DNA of 64,000 nucleotides from Bacillus sp. 165 (GCF_017742235.1 NZ_JAGHKQ010000004.1:186001-250000), one strand, 5' to 3'; shown: positions 1 through 9,447, numbered from the stretch's first letter. Made by a program: numbers and translations. The notes: generated from the letters alone by a model not told the origin.

Positions 1-870
1 TTAACTCTCATTGATACCGGTACAAAAACAGAGGAATCGTGGACTGCCCTCAATAACCAACTCCAAGAGATTGGATACCACCCTTCAGATATTGAAACGG
101 TTGTTATTACTCATCATCATGCCGATCATTGCGGCCTATTGGATTATTTTTCGGAGAACATAGAAGTTGTGGGACACCCTTGGAATGAGGCATGGATTAC
201 GCAAGACCCGAAGTTTATTGAGCGGTATAATGAATTTTTTTTATCTCTTGTCCCGCAGGTGGGTCTTCCGGATGAATTTGCAAAACAAGGTCCAACTTTA
301 ACAAAAACACTGATTTATTCTTGCAAACGTTCCTTGACGCACTCAGTGCGAGAAGGTGATACTATCAAAGCGCTCCCGGGATTTACGGTATTGGAGACAC
401 CGGGACACGCAACTACTCATATAGCACTATATCGTGAGAGTGATGGCTTATTAATTGGTGGAGATGTATTGCTAGGACATATTTCCTCCAACCCATTATT
501 AGAACCTCCGTACTTTGGAGAAACAGAACGGGTAAAGCCTCTTTTGCAGTATAATGAATCATTGCGCAAATTAGCTCGTATGGATATTTCACGTGTGTTA
601 ACGGGACACGGTGAGGATGTAATAAATGTAAAGGCGTTAGTAGAAGAGAGGCTGAAAAAACAAGAGAATCGTGCATATAAAGTTCTGGGTATGCTAAAGG
701 AGAAGCCGATGACAGCATTTGAAGTATGTGTAAAGCTGTTCCCGACTTTGTATGATAAGCAAATTGCCCTCACTCTTTCTGAAACAGTAGGACAATTAGA
801 CTACTTAGAATATAATCAACAGGTCTTCATTGATAAATCAGCTAATTACTGGGTGTATCATGCTAAATAG
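1..870 (+). CDS. yqjP: MBL-fold metallo-hydrolase, 5' end cut by window (YqjP-like)
   Basis: The reading frame is open from base 1, so the N-terminus lies outside the window. The zinc-binding signature HHHADHCG is encoded at about 112-135, upstream of the first ATG at 139. Further metal-ligand motifs follow: a TPGHATTH segment and TGHGEDV. The C-terminal third is a helical extension seen in the YqjP/LACTB2-like branch of metallo-beta-lactamase-fold hydrolases. The substrate is unknown. A short-chain dehydrogenase gene begins 12 bases downstream, the yqjP-yqjQ order known from Bacillus subtilis. The family assignment is firm; the symbol rests on context. Confidence 0.85.
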   Translation, partial: LTLIDTGTKTEESWTALNNQLQEIGYHPSDIETVVITHHHADHCGLLDYFSENIEVVGHPWNEAWITQDPKFIERYNEFFLSLVPQVGLPDEFAKQGPTLTKTLIYSCKRSLTHSVREGDTIKALPGFTVLETPGHATTHIALYRESDGLLIGGDVLLGHISSNPLLEPPYFGETERVKPLLQYNESLRKLARMDISRVLTGHGEDVINVKALVEERLKKQENRAYKVLGMLKEKPMTAFEVCVKLFPTLYDKQIALTLSETVGQLDYLEYNQQVFIDKSANYWVYHAK

Positions 871-882
871 AGGTGAAGGTAA

Positions 883-1674
883 TTGAAAAGATTAAACGGC
901 AAAATTGTCGTTATTACAGGGGCTTCTAGCGGGATAGGAGAAAGAATCGCTTACAAAGCAGCAGCTTTAGGCGCTGTGCCTGTCCTTATTGCACGCAGCG
1001 AAGAAAAATTAAAAACGACGGCACATAATATTGCAGAGCAATTTCATGTTTCGTGTCATTATTATACTCTGGATGTTAGTAATGAAGATAAGGTGCAAGA
1101 GGTATTTGCCCGTATTTTACAGGAAGCAGGGCCGATAGATGTTCTTATTAACAATGCGGGATTTGGTATATTTAAAACTTTTGATGAAGCGTCTATGGCA
1201 GAAGTGAAATCTATGTTTGAGGTGAACGTATTTGGTCTAGTTGCATGTACAAAAGCAGTACTTCCGGTAATGCTAAAACGAAACTGCGGCCATATTATCA
1301 ATATAGCATCCCTTGCAGGGAAAATTGCTACGCCAAAATCAAGTGCCTATGCAGCAACAAAGCATGCAGTATTAGGGTTTACAAACAGCTTGCGTCTGGA
1401 GCTTAAGGGGACTGATATTCAAGTGACGGCGATTAATCCCGGTCCTATTAAAACAAATTTCTTTGAAATTGCCGACCAATCTGGTACATATGTACAAAGT
1501 GTTGAAAAGTATATGCTGAATCCAGAATACGTCGCCGATAAAATTGTCGGTACTATCGGAACGAAAAAAAGAGAATTGAATTTGCCTGGCTGGATGAGTG
1601 CTGGTCCTGTTATTTTCTCATTATTTCCCCGTCTATTTGAGAGAGTAGCTGGTAAAGCGGTTAATAAAAAATAA
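883..1674 (+). CDS. yqjQ: Short-chain dehydrogenase/reductase (YqjQ)
   Basis: A 263-residue classical SDR oxidoreductase, probably cytosolic and NAD(P)-dependent; the substrate is unknown. The cofactor loop TGASSGIG lies near residues 12-19, NNAGFG near 90 and the catalytic YAATK near 157, so all active-site elements are present. Translation starts at TTG 883, preceded by AGGTGAAGG at 871. The gene sits 12 bases behind the metallo-hydrolase and ends at a strong hairpin terminator, so the two probably form an operon. Confidence 0.88.
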   Translation: MKRLNGKIVVITGASSGIGERIAYKAAALGAVPVLIARSEEKLKTTAHNIAEQFHVSCHYYTLDVSNEDKVQEVFARILQEAGPIDVLINNAGFGIFKTFDEASMAEVKSMFEVNVFGLVACTKAVLPVMLKRNCGHIINIASLAGKIATPKSSAYAATKHAVLGFTNSLRLELKGTDIQVTAINPGPIKTNFFEIADQSGTYVQSVEKYMLNPEYVADKIVGTIGTKKRELNLPGWMSAGPVIFSLFPRLFERVAGKAVNKK

Positions 1675-1713
1675 AAAAGGTCTCCTTTTCAATGTGGAAA
1701 GGAGACCTTTTTT
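1675..1713. terminator. Bidirectional rho-independent terminator after yqjQ
   Basis: Arms AAGGTCTCCTTT and AAAGGAGACCTT with a short loop, A-rich before and T-rich after. It can serve yqjQ on the plus strand and the convergent small membrane gene on the minus strand. Confidence 0.85.
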
Positions 1714-1760
1714 AGATACTTAAAGTAGCGTAGAAGGATTTTTTACCTGAATTCTAACAG

Positions 1761-2174
1761 TTAATCCTTCTTTTTTTGTATAAGTAAGTCATATACCATT
1801 TGAATGTCCCGTTCAAACATCATACTTGGAATTTCAATTGTGCCATTAAGTGAATAGATATGGAGAACGGGGAACATGGTGTGCGCATTTTTATGCAAAT
1901 AAGAAAATTCGATGGCAGTAAGTTGTTTTAGATTTATTTCATAAGATTCAAATAACGTTGTGTACGATACCTTATCATCATAGATAATAATGCGCATACT
2001 GCCTATATAAACGTAAAGTAACAAAAATACAATATAGATAAAGAGAATGCCAATCCAGCTTGTTAGCGTACCTGTTCCTTTAGAAAGGTAGGAAATCACT
2101 CCATATGTATACAAGCTTAAGACAATGGTCAAAATCATGTATGTAAAACGTGGACTTGATTGAATAATTTTCAT
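1761..2174 (-). CDS. Small membrane protein of unknown function
   Basis: 137 residues counted from the ATG at 2174. An upstream in-frame GTG at 2186 would use the Shine-Dalgarno GAGGGA itself as codons, so I reject it. Two hydrophobic helices occupy roughly residues 11-30 and 38-60. They are followed by a soluble, beta-rich C-terminal half that resembles the small PH-like domains found behind membrane hairpins in Bacillus. I do not recognise the gene. It stands alone and converges on yqjQ. Confidence 0.6.
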   Translation of the reverse strand: MKIIQSSPRFTYMILTIVLSLYTYGVISYLSKGTGTLTSWIGILFIYIVFLLLYVYIGSMRIIIYDDKVSYTTLFESYEINLKQLTAIEFSYLHKNAHTMFPVLHIYSLNGTIEIPSMMFERDIQMVYDLLIQKKKD

Positions 2175-2252
2175 GCTATCCCTCACAAATGTTTACAGTT
2201 TTATTATTTTATGCAATTGCATAAGAAAATAAAACAGAAACACGAGGGATTT

Positions 2253-2447
2253 TTATTTTGTTAAATATTCGTATACGACATCTTCTATGATTTCGTGCAG
2301 CTCGGTTTCAGCAGATTGTCTGTGAAGAGCTAAAATTTTTGTGAATAGTACCTCATAGTCTTTATCAGACAGAGGAACGCTTTCTTCAGTGTGATTGTAT
2401 TGATAAAAACAATTTCGAATCATTTTCCGAACAAAGGTCTCATCCAT
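2253..2447 (-). CDS. yqzH: YqzH-like small protein
   Basis: A 64-residue acidic protein. Its ATG at 2447 follows an AAGGAAAAG ribosome-binding site. Its sequence (start MDETFVRKMI, end DVVYEYLTK) resembles the Bacillus YqzH family, which has no known function, and yqzH lies in the same yqj neighbourhood in B. subtilis. It looks helical, without membrane segments or cysteine motifs apart from a single Cys near position 13. The name rests on recalled similarity, so confidence is moderate. Confidence 0.6.
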   Translation of the reverse strand: MDETFVRKMIRNCFYQYNHTEESVPLSDKDYEVLFTKILALHRQSAETELHEIIEDVVYEYLTK

Positions 2448-2588
2448 AGCACTTTTCCTTTCTCTTAAATTTAGTATAGATGTTTATGAAAATAGTATAA
2501 GCATGTAGAAGAAGAGGAAGCAAGTTCGGTGGCGACAGATCACTTGTTTTATTAATTATAGAAAAGTTAAAAATTAATAAATATTTAA

Positions 2589-2617
2589 TTGACTAAATAA
2601 ATATACAATATTATAAT
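2589..2617 (+). promoter_or_regulatory. Sigma-A promoter of argCJBD
   Basis: TTGACT at 2589-2594, a 17-base spacer, and TATAAT at 2612-2617, about 38 bases before the argC start. The flanking sequence is AT-rich (ATTAATAAATATTTAAT just upstream) and could hold a degenerate ArgR site. It lacks the G and C of the ARG box consensus, unlike the sites before argF. Confidence 0.8.
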
Positions 2618-2654
2618 CAAACTAAATTTGTAAGAACCGATGGGAGAGGAAGTT

Positions 2655-3692
2655 ATGAAGGCTGCGATTATTGGAGCATCCGGTTATGGGGGAGTAGAGC
2701 TGCTGCGGCTGTTGACATTTCACCCACATGTCGATATACAATCTATCCATTCTTTTTCACAAGCAGGAGAATCGATACAAAGATTGTACCCTCATTTAAA
2801 AAATCATGTGGACTTATCTTTACAAGAAATTGATATAGATGCAATTTCGAAGCATAATGACATCGTATTTTTAGCGACGCCGCCTGGAGTATCAAAGGAA
2901 CTAAGCCCAGACTTGATTAAAGCGGGAGTAAAGGTTATCGATTTATCAGGTGATTTTCGTATAAAAGAGACGGATACATATGAACGATGGTATAAACGAA
3001 CTGCGGTGGAATCCATATATTTGCAGGAGGCAGTATATGGTTTAGCAGAATGGAAAAAGGATGAGGTTCAGGGTGCACAGCTTATTGCCAATCCTGGCTG
3101 CTATGCGACAGCAGCATTACTGGGGCTGGCTCCTTTAATGCAAGCAGGAATGATAGAAGAGAATTCTATAGTGATTGACGCTAAGTCCGGTGTTTCAGGA
3201 GCAGGTAAGATACCGACAAGCATGAGTCACTTTGCTGAAATCAATGAAAATCTCAAAATTTATAAAGTAAATGAGCATCAGCATATTCCGGAAATTGAGC
3301 AAACATTGCTTGAATGGAATGAGAATGCAAAGCCTATTACCTTCAGTACACATTTAATGCCGATTACGAGAGGAATTATGGCAACTATCTATGCCCAACT
3401 AAAGTCTGACATAACAGAAGCAAGGCTACACGAGTTATATAAAGAAAGCTATGAACAGGCTGCTTTTGTAAGAATACGTGAACGGGGCTCATATCCGAGT
3501 CCAAAGGAAGTATATACTTCCAACTATTGTGATATAGGGCTTGCTTACGATGCACGAACAGGACGTGTAACCGTTGTATCTGTAATTGATAACTTAATGA
3601 AAGGTGCTGCTGGGCAAGCGGTTCAAAATATGAATATACTTTTGGGCTTACCCGAAGAATCGGGACTGGAGTTTATGCCAATTTATCCATAA
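2655..3692 (+). CDS. argC: N-acetyl-gamma-glutamyl-phosphate reductase
   Basis: NADPH-dependent reduction of N-acetylglutamyl-5-phosphate to the semialdehyde, third step of arginine synthesis. The 345-residue protein starts MKAAIIGASGYGG, with the dinucleotide-binding loop at residues 7-13. The catalytic cysteine is Cys149 in NPGCYATA. I chose the ATG at 2655 over 2640 because GGGAGAGGAAG lies directly before it and the protein then starts at the family position. It is the first gene of argC-J-B-D, all closely spaced, behind a strong sigma-A promoter. Confidence 0.95.
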   Translation: MKAAIIGASGYGGVELLRLLTFHPHVDIQSIHSFSQAGESIQRLYPHLKNHVDLSLQEIDIDAISKHNDIVFLATPPGVSKELSPDLIKAGVKVIDLSGDFRIKETDTYERWYKRTAVESIYLQEAVYGLAEWKKDEVQGAQLIANPGCYATAALLGLAPLMQAGMIEENSIVIDAKSGVSGAGKIPTSMSHFAEINENLKIYKVNEHQHIPEIEQTLLEWNENAKPITFSTHLMPITRGIMATIYAQLKSDITEARLHELYKESYEQAAFVRIRERGSYPSPKEVYTSNYCDIGLAYDARTGRVTVVSVIDNLMKGAAGQAVQNMNILLGLPEESGLEFMPIYP

Positions 3693-3706
3693 GGGAAGGG
3701 ATATTG

Positions 3707-4930
3707 ATGATCGAAATCTATGAAAATATAAAACTAGCAAGCGGCTCGATTGTTACGCCAAAAGGGTTTTCAGCAGCAGGTGTGCACGCTGGCTTACGTA
3801 AGGTTAAAAAAGATATGGGCGTTATTTTTTGTGAAGTGCCGGCTAGCTGTGCAGCAGTATATACGTTAAATCAAGTGCAGGCAGCGCCAATTGCTGTGAC
3901 GAAAAACAGTATCGGTATGGAACAAAAGCTGCAAGCTATTGTAGTAAACAGCGCGAATGCAAATGCATGTACGGGAGAACAAGGAGAAAAGGATGCGTAT
4001 GAAATGAGAGCGTTGACTGCGCATAAGCTTGGAATCGCAGAACATCTTGTAGCAGTAGCTTCTACGGGTGTCATTGGTGTACCTTTACCTATGCAGAAAG
4101 TGCGTAATGGTATAGGGATACTTGAACCTTCCGTTTCTATAGAAGAAGCAGACAATTTCTATGAAGCGATTTTAACAACTGATTTGGTAACGAAGAAGGC
4201 ATGCTATCAAACGGTAATTGACGGAAAGACAATAACCATTGCAGGGGCAGCAAAAGGATCAGGAATGATTCATCCAAATATGGCGACGATGCTGGCTTTT
4301 GTAACAACGGATGCAAATATTGAAAGTGATATGCTGCAGCAAGTGCTTAGCGAAGTAACAAATTGTACGTTTAATCAAATTACAGTAGATGGAGAAACCT
4401 CTACAAATGACATGGTTCTTGTCTTAGCAAGTAAGCTGGCAGAAAATGATACGCTTCATCCGCATCATCCAGATTGGAAAAAGTTTGTTGAGGCTTTAAA
4501 GCAAACATGTGAAGATCTTGCAAAGCAAATTGCCAAGGATGGGGAAGGAGCAACAAAGCTTGTAGAAGTATGTGTAGAAGGAGCGTTGAATGAAAGCGAT
4601 GCTCGTATGGCAGCTAAACAAATTGTTGGCTCAAACCTTGTAAAAACAGCATTGTACGGGACAGATCCAAATTGGGGGAGAATTATTAGCTCTCTTGGAC
4701 AAAGTAAAGCAGCGGTGGCTCCGAATAGTGTAGATATTTTTATCGGGTCAATTCCTGTTTTGAAGCAAAGTCAGCCGGTCATGTTTTTAGAAGAAGAAGC
4801 CATTGCATACTTACAACAACCTTTTGTGAAAATCACTGTGAATTTAAATATGGGGTGTGAGAGCGGAACAGCATGGGGATGCGATTTAAGTTATGATTAT
4901 GTCAAAATTAACGCCAGCTATCGTACATAA
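3707..4930 (+). CDS. argJ: Bifunctional ornithine acetyltransferase / N-acetylglutamate synthase
   Basis: Transfers acetyl from N-acetylornithine to glutamate, closing the arginine acetyl cycle. In Bacillus it can also acetylate glutamate with acetyl-CoA. The 407-residue precursor carries the self-cleavage site HPNMAT|MLAF. Thr194 becomes the N-terminal nucleophile of the beta chain. The start is ATG 3707 (a TTG lies one codon earlier) behind AAGGGAAGGG. The gap to argC is 14 bases, so it is co-transcribed. Confidence 0.95.
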   Translation: MIEIYENIKLASGSIVTPKGFSAAGVHAGLRKVKKDMGVIFCEVPASCAAVYTLNQVQAAPIAVTKNSIGMEQKLQAIVVNSANANACTGEQGEKDAYEMRALTAHKLGIAEHLVAVASTGVIGVPLPMQKVRNGIGILEPSVSIEEADNFYEAILTTDLVTKKACYQTVIDGKTITIAGAAKGSGMIHPNMATMLAFVTTDANIESDMLQQVLSEVTNCTFNQITVDGETSTNDMVLVLASKLAENDTLHPHHPDWKKFVEALKQTCEDLAKQIAKDGEGATKLVEVCVEGALNESDARMAAKQIVGSNLVKTALYGTDPNWGRIISSLGQSKAAVAPNSVDIFIGSIPVLKQSQPVMFLEEEAIAYLQQPFVKITVNLNMGCESGTAWGCDLSYDYVKINASYRT

Positions 4931-4947
4931 GAGGGGGAGAAGATAGC

Positions 4948-5721
4948 ATGAAGGAACGGATTGTAATAAAGTGCGGAGGAAGCGTTTTACAAAAGCTGTC
5001 ATCATCTTTTTTTAAAAGCTTGGCTATATTGCAAGCTAGATATGAGATTGTAATTGTTCATGGCGGAGGTCCGGAAATTGACGAAATGCTGGATACGCTT
5101 CATATTCAAACAAAAAAGAAACAGGGACTGCGTATCACGACAAAAGAAGTGCTCGATGTAGCAGCAATGGTTCTTTGCGGGAAAATTAATAAGGATTTAG
5201 TAATACGTCTTCAACAGGAAGGAATGAATGCAGTTGGAATATCCGGCTGTGATGCTAAGATACTGGAAGCAGAGATGATGAATTATGAGGAATTGGGCTA
5301 TGTGGGAGAAGTAAAAAAGGTAAATATTCATGTACTGGAGTGTTTATTGTCTCACAATATGATTCCGGTTATTTCACCGATAGGGGTAGATGAACAGTGT
5401 CAAATGTATAACATTAATGCTGATACAGCAGCAGGGGCTATTGCATCTGAGTTAAATGCTGCGCATGTGCTGTTTGTTACGGATGTTCCAGGAATTTTAT
5501 GTGAAGGTTCTGTATTACACACAGCTGAAAAAAAACTTCTCTTGGAATTAATGGAGAATGGAACTATTACAGGAGGAATGATTCCAAAGGTACAGGCGGC
5601 TCTTGCTTCGCTGCAAGGAAATGTAGAAAGTGTGGTTATTGTGGACGGAACAGCGTCTTTAATCGGATCGGGAGAAAAGATTAGGGGAACGACCATAAAA
5701 AAAGAGGTGGTAATCGGATGA
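4948..5721 (+). CDS. argB: N-acetylglutamate kinase
   Basis: Phosphorylates N-acetylglutamate with ATP, the second arginine step. The amino-acid-kinase fold is evident from KCGGSV at residues 8-13, HGGGPEI near 38-44 and the [11 protein letters not shown] region. At 257 residues it matches the family. The ribosome-binding site GAGGGGGAG lies at 4931. Its stop codon overlaps the argD start (ATGA), which implies translational coupling. Confidence 0.95.
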   Translation: MKERIVIKCGGSVLQKLSSSFFKSLAILQARYEIVIVHGGGPEIDEMLDTLHIQTKKKQGLRITTKEVLDVAAMVLCGKINKDLVIRLQQEGMNAVGISGCDAKILEAEMMNYEELGYVGEVKKVNIHVLECLLSHNMIPVISPIGVDEQCQMYNINADTAAGAIASELNAAHVLFVTDVPGILCEGSVLHTAEKKLLLELMENGTITGGMIPKVQAALASLQGNVESVVIVDGTASLIGSGEKIRGTTIKKEVVIG

Positions 5722-6878
5722 AAAGTGCATTATTTTCAACGTATAATCGCTGGAACATTCGTGTTGCTCATGCAACAGGGAATCGTATAACAGATGTAAG
5801 TGGGAATGAGTTCATTGATTTTACCTCAGGTATTGCGGTATGCAATCTCGGTCATCGTCATGAAGCTATCCAAGCAGCGATTGAACAGCAGTTACAAAAG
5901 GTATGGCATGTGTCAAATTTATTTGAAAACGAATTGCAGGAGCAAGTTGCTTCATTACTTGCAAAGCACAGCGCGGGAGATCGAGTGTTTTTTTGCAACA
6001 GCGGGGCGGAAGCGAATGAAGCTGCTATTAAGCTAGCACGAAAGTATACAGGAAAACATAAAATTGTTACGTTCCAACAATCTTTTCATGGTCGAACGAT
6101 CGCCGCCATGAGTGCCACAGGACAGGAAAAAATCCATCAGGGCTTTGGGCCGCTTCTGAAAGAATTTGTGTATTTGCCTTTTAATGATATGGAGGCGTTA
6201 GAACAGGTAATGGATGATGACATTGCTGCGGTAATGGTGGAAGCTGTTCAGGGAGAAGGAGGAGTTATCTCAGCAGAGACGGCATTTTTACAAAAAATAG
6301 AAGAGCTTTGCAATCGATATGGTGCCTTGTTCATTGTGGATGAGGTGCAAACAGGTATTGGACGTACAGGAACGTTGTTTGCTTACGAGCAGGCAAATGT
6401 TTCACCGGATATTATTACAGTTGCAAAAGCTCTTGGAAACGGTATTCCAGTTGGTGCAATGGTTGGCAAGGAAGCATTATCCTCTGCTTTTGGTGCAGGA
6501 TCACACGGTTCCACATTCGGAGGCAATATGCTCGCGATGGCGGCTGCAAAAGCAGTTTTATATACAGTATTGCAAGAAAGTTTTTTACAGCAGGTTGTAT
6601 CTAAAGGAGGCTATTTGTTAAAGAAATTGCAAGAAGAGCTGAGCCGTTTTTCTATCGTAAAGGACATTCGGGGAAAGGGGTTAATGATTGGGATTGAGTG
6701 TGAACAGGAAGCCGCGCTGTTAGTACAGAAGCTGCAGGAAGAAGGATTGCTTGTATTAACAGCAGGAACACATGTACTTCGATTATTGCCGCCGCTTACA
6801 GTTTCTCTGCAAGATATTGATTTTGCAGTAAAAGCTATTGCTAAGGTAATCAAAGAGGAAAGCAAGGTGTCCTTATAA
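5718..6878 (+). CDS. argD: Acetylornithine aminotransferase
   Basis: PLP-dependent transaminase, 386 residues, converting N-acetylglutamate semialdehyde to N-acetylornithine with glutamate as amino donor. The Schiff-base lysine is Lys237 in [19 protein letters not shown] binds the cofactor phosphate, and DEVQTG carries the conserved Asp. The start overlaps the argB stop by four bases. It is the last gene before the ARG boxes that precede argF. Confidence 0.94.
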   Translation: MKSALFSTYNRWNIRVAHATGNRITDVSGNEFIDFTSGIAVCNLGHRHEAIQAAIEQQLQKVWHVSNLFENELQEQVASLLAKHSAGDRVFFCNSGAEANEAAIKLARKYTGKHKIVTFQQSFHGRTIAAMSATGQEKIHQGFGPLLKEFVYLPFNDMEALEQVMDDDIAAVMVEAVQGEGGVISAETAFLQKIEELCNRYGALFIVDEVQTGIGRTGTLFAYEQANVSPDIITVAKALGNGIPVGAMVGKEALSSAFGAGSHGSTFGGNMLAMAAAKAVLYTVLQESFLQQVVSKGGYLLKKLQEELSRFSIVKDIRGKGLMIGIECEQEAALLVQKLQEEGLLVLTAGTHVLRLLPPLTVSLQDIDFAVKAIAKVIKEESKVSL

Positions 6879-6893
6879 ATTTTTTTTGTAGAC

Positions 6894-6911
6894 TATGAAT
6901 AATTATTCTTT
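6894..6911 (+). promoter_or_regulatory. ARG box 1 (ArgR/AhrC operator) before argF
   Basis: TATGAATAATTATTCTTT matches the 18-base ARG box consensus TNTGAATWWWWATTCANW at all but one of the fixed positions. It lies in the 68-base argD-argF gap. Confidence 0.85.
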
Positions 6912-6913
6912 TA

Positions 6914-6931
6914 TATAAATAATAATTCAAA
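6914..6931 (+). promoter_or_regulatory. ARG box 2 (ArgR/AhrC operator) before argF
   Basis: TATAAATAATAATTCAAA differs from the ARG box consensus at one fixed base (A for G). Its start is exactly 20 bases from the start of box 1, so the two sites lie on one DNA face as hexameric ArgR requires. It ends just before the argF ribosome-binding site. Confidence 0.8.
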
Positions 6932-6946
6932 AAGGGGATAGGGGAT

Positions 6947-7903
6947 ATGAGTGCAATGCCTAAAATGAAGCAGAAAGCACATTTACAAACTAAAGATGTT
7001 TTAACGTTACAGGAGTTATGTACGGAAGAAATATATGCATTAATTGAACTAGGAATCTATTTGAAAAATAAGCACTTAGCAGGACAAGATGAAGGTTTAT
7101 TACAGGGGAAAATACTAGGAATGATATTTGATAAGCATTCTACTAGAACTCGTATTTCATTTGAGGCGGGGATGCTGCAACTTGGCGGACACGGTATGTT
7201 TTTAAGCGGTAAGGAATTGCAGCTTGGTCGAGGGGAAACGATAGAAGATACAGCGAAGGTGATGTCGCAATACGTCGATGCGATTATGATTCGTACGTTT
7301 GAGCATAAAAAAGTGGAAGAACTGGCAAAACACGCTACGATTCCGATTATCAATGGATTGACGGATGATCATCATCCATGTCAAGCATTAGCGGATTTAA
7401 TGACAATTTATGAAATAAAAGGCACATTTAAAGGAGTAAAATTAGCTTATGTGGGAGATGGGAACAATGTCTGTCATTCGCTTTTACTTGCAGCAGCCAA
7501 AGTTGGATTGAACATTGCAATTGCTTGTCCGCCCGGTCATGTACCAAATCCCGAAATTGTAAAGGCTGCAAAGCAATCTGCTGCTTATAATTCTACCCTT
7601 GAAATCTATGAGGATCCGATCGAAGCAGTGAAGCAAGCAGATTTTATTTATAGCGATGTATGGGCAAGTATGGGGCAAGAGACAGAACAGGCATCACGTC
7701 TTCAAATATTTCAGCCTTACCAGGTAAATGAGCAACTTGTGGAGCATGCGAAACAACAGTATCGTTATCTTCATTGTTTACCAGCTCACCGTGGTGAAGA
7801 AGTGACATCCGAAGTGATAGATGGTCCTAACTCCGTTGTATTTGAACAAGCAGGTAATCGTCTTCATATACAAAAAGCGCTTCTTGTAAGCTTATTAGGA
7901 TAA
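6947..7903 (+). CDS. argF: Ornithine carbamoyltransferase (anabolic)
   Basis: Condenses ornithine and carbamoyl phosphate to citrulline. The 318-residue protein has the carbamoyl-phosphate motif STRTR (about 65-69), DDHHPCQAL (about 140-148) and the ornithine-loop [10 protein letters not shown] (about 276-285). The ATG at 6947 follows AAAAGGGGATAGGGG. It is separated from argD by tandem ARG boxes and ends at a terminator, so arginine can control it in addition to the operon promoter. No argG, argH or carAB lies nearby. Confidence 0.95.
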   Translation: MSAMPKMKQKAHLQTKDVLTLQELCTEEIYALIELGIYLKNKHLAGQDEGLLQGKILGMIFDKHSTRTRISFEAGMLQLGGHGMFLSGKELQLGRGETIEDTAKVMSQYVDAIMIRTFEHKKVEELAKHATIPIINGLTDDHHPCQALADLMTIYEIKGTFKGVKLAYVGDGNNVCHSLLLAAAKVGLNIAIACPPGHVPNPEIVKAAKQSAAYNSTLEIYEDPIEAVKQADFIYSDVWASMGQETEQASRLQIFQPYQVNEQLVEHAKQQYRYLHCLPAHRGEEVTSEVIDGPNSVVFEQAGNRLHIQKALLVSLLG

Positions 7904-7940
7904 TAAAAAGGCAGTCTTCGAGAGAAGGCTGTTTTTTTAT
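7904..7940 (+). terminator. Terminator of the arginine genes
   Basis: Hairpin GGCAGTCTT / AAGGCTGTT followed by seven T residues, directly after the argF stop. Confidence 0.85.
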
Positions 7941-8054
7941 AGAGAGCCCATATTTTAAAGTGGCAGGATTTGTTATTCTCTAATGAGTGCATATACATTA
8001 TAATAAATATTATAGTAGATATACTGTTAAGGTTTTTATAGGAGAGATGGACAA

Positions 8055-8597
8055 TTGAAACGCACAAAAAATAAGTATCATATCGTTCAGCGCCTAGAAC
8101 GGGCGTTTAAGCTGAATTTTTATAAGCTGTATCGTTCCCCTGGAGGCGTAAAAAAGGTAGCATTAGGATTTGCAATTGGATTTGGATTAGAAATGGTTGT
8201 GTTAGCAACTGCTTCGTTAATTTATATTTTATTTTATCCGATTGTTCGGTTAGCTGGAGGATCTCTTCCGGCGGCTATTATTGGAAATGTTGTCGGAAAG
8301 CTTACTTTTCTGCCTGTAGTATTGTTGCCGTTTGCACATGCGCTTGGAAAGTTGATTTATCCCTTTAAAATCAAAGAAGGACCAATGAATGAACATTCTT
8401 TTATGGAGCTGTTTTCAGGTAACTTAGGAGTGTTTAAGGATCTGCTGCATAATGGGCTGTACACATTGATTGGAATGTCCATTTTCGGTGTAATCCTTGG
8501 TATTGCCTCTTATTTTATCATCTATCATTTGTATGAAAAACAAAAACATCGCCGCTTAGAAAAACGAAGAGCAAAAATAGCGGTTTTGAGAACATAA
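8055..8597 (+). CDS. DUF2062 membrane protein
   Basis: A 180-residue integral membrane protein with a basic N-terminus and three to four hydrophobic segments. It carries the GFAIGFGLEM and GNVVGKLTF motifs typical of DUF2062, whose function is unknown. The C-terminus is a highly basic tail. Translation begins at TTG 8055 behind GGAGAGATGG. It is monocistronic, bounded by the argF terminator and by a long palindrome overlapping its stop. Confidence 0.75.
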   Translation: MKRTKNKYHIVQRLERAFKLNFYKLYRSPGGVKKVALGFAIGFGLEMVVLATASLIYILFYPIVRLAGGSLPAAIIGNVVGKLTFLPVVLLPFAHALGKLIYPFKIKEGPMNEHSFMELFSGNLGVFKDLLHNGLYTLIGMSIFGVILGIASYFIIYHLYEKQKHRRLEKRRAKIAVLRT

Positions 8598-8633
8598 AAG
8601 AGCAGTCCTGATCAGGACTGCTCTTTTATGTTC
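8590..8633. terminator. 44-base perfect palindrome acting as terminator
   Basis: GAACATAAAAGAGCAGTCCTGA followed by its exact reverse complement; the axis is at 8611/8612. It overlaps the last codons and stop of the DUF2062 gene. T-rich stretches inside both arms allow termination in either direction. Confidence 0.75.
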
Positions 8634-8691
8634 TTAGCCCACGCCAATAGCTTGTAACGTGCATAGTGTTTAATAAAGGAGCGTGATAATA

Positions 8692-8880
8692 GTGTATTGG
8701 TATCCCTATTACAGAATGGTAAATATACTTCCATACTATGGTGAATGGACAGCAGCGGTTAGAAACTACTATGCTATGAATCATTTTTATAACCAACAGC
8801 TTTCCTCGCCTATCGTAGAGCCTTACTTAATGACAGATCCATATGCAAATAATTATTACGGTAATTATTTTGAATCCTAA
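8692..8880 (+). CDS. Tyrosine/asparagine-rich small protein
   Basis: About 62 residues, starting MYWYPYYRMVN, with more than a fifth Tyr and many Asn. There is no signal peptide or membrane segment. I prefer GTG 8692 because AAAGGAG at 8676-8681 lies 10 bases upstream; GTG 8683 would be only one base from it. I do not recognise the family. The composition is reminiscent of small spore-coat proteins, which is only an inference. It is flanked by two terminators, so it forms its own unit. Confidence 0.55.
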   Translation: MYWYPYYRMVNILPYYGEWTAAVRNYYAMNHFYNQQLSSPIVEPYLMTDPYANNYYGNYFES

Positions 8881-8966
8881 AAAGGTTGGTTTTTAGAAGA
8901 TTGCTTTTTTCGTGTTCACAGTAATTTGTATTTATGTAGTATATTCTGAGTTTTGTTTGCTCTTTT

Positions 8967-8997
8967 GAAAAAAGCTGCTTATTCTAAGCAGCTTTTA
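8967..8997. terminator. Terminator of the MarR gene
   Basis: AAAAGCTGCTT / AAGCAGCTTTT with loop ATTCT. It overlaps the stop codon of the minus-strand MarR gene and is flanked by T and A runs on both sides. Confidence 0.8.
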
Positions 8998-9447
8998 CAG
9001 TTCTGGATATAATTTTGAGAAGATAGATTTTATATTGCGTAAGGAAATAGTCAAAGTTTCTAATTCTGATTCTGACAAGGTTAATATTTGCTCTTTTAAT
9101 TTTTCAGCGATGAGTTGTTTATGCTTTTGGATAAAAATTTCCCCTTTTTCTGTTAATATAATCCAAATTACTCGACGATCTTTTTCGCTGTACTGCCGTT
9201 CTACATATCCTTCTTCAATTAATTTATTAAGAAGAGGTGTCATATTAGGTCGGGAGATAGATAGACGGCTTCCGATGTCTGAAACAGTTAGTCTTCCTAG
9301 TTCATTTACAAGCAGCAAAACTTGTATATGCGAAAGCGGCATGTGCTTTAAGGAGACGGATTCCCCAGTAAGCATAAACTTTCGATTAAAGAATGGAGTT
9401 ACAGAAAGCATATGCTCAACAATGGTTTCAACATCATGGTTGTTCAT
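8995..9447 (-). CDS. MarR-family transcriptional regulator
   Basis: A 150-residue winged-helix protein. The HTH spans about residues 55-80 (LTVSDIGSRLSISRPNMTPLLNKL) and the wing carries YSEKDRRVIWI, the MarR DXR signature. The start ATG 9447 follows GGAGGG. Proteins of this family usually repress a neighbouring transporter or detoxification gene and respond to small phenolic or oxidising compounds. Here no obvious target gene is adjacent, so its regulon cannot be inferred. Confidence 0.85.
   Translation of the reverse strand: MNNHDVETIVEHMLSVTPFFNRKFMLTGESVSLKHMPLSHIQVLLLVNELGRLTVSDIGSRLSISRPNMTPLLNKLIEEGYVERQYSEKDRRVIWIILTEKGEIFIQKHKQLIAEKLKEQILTLSESELETLTISLRNIKSIFSKLYPEL

Noticed and set aside
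2560-2617. AT-rich near-palindrome before argC as ARG box
   Set aside because: Lacks the conserved G and C of the consensus; AT-richness alone gives such matches.
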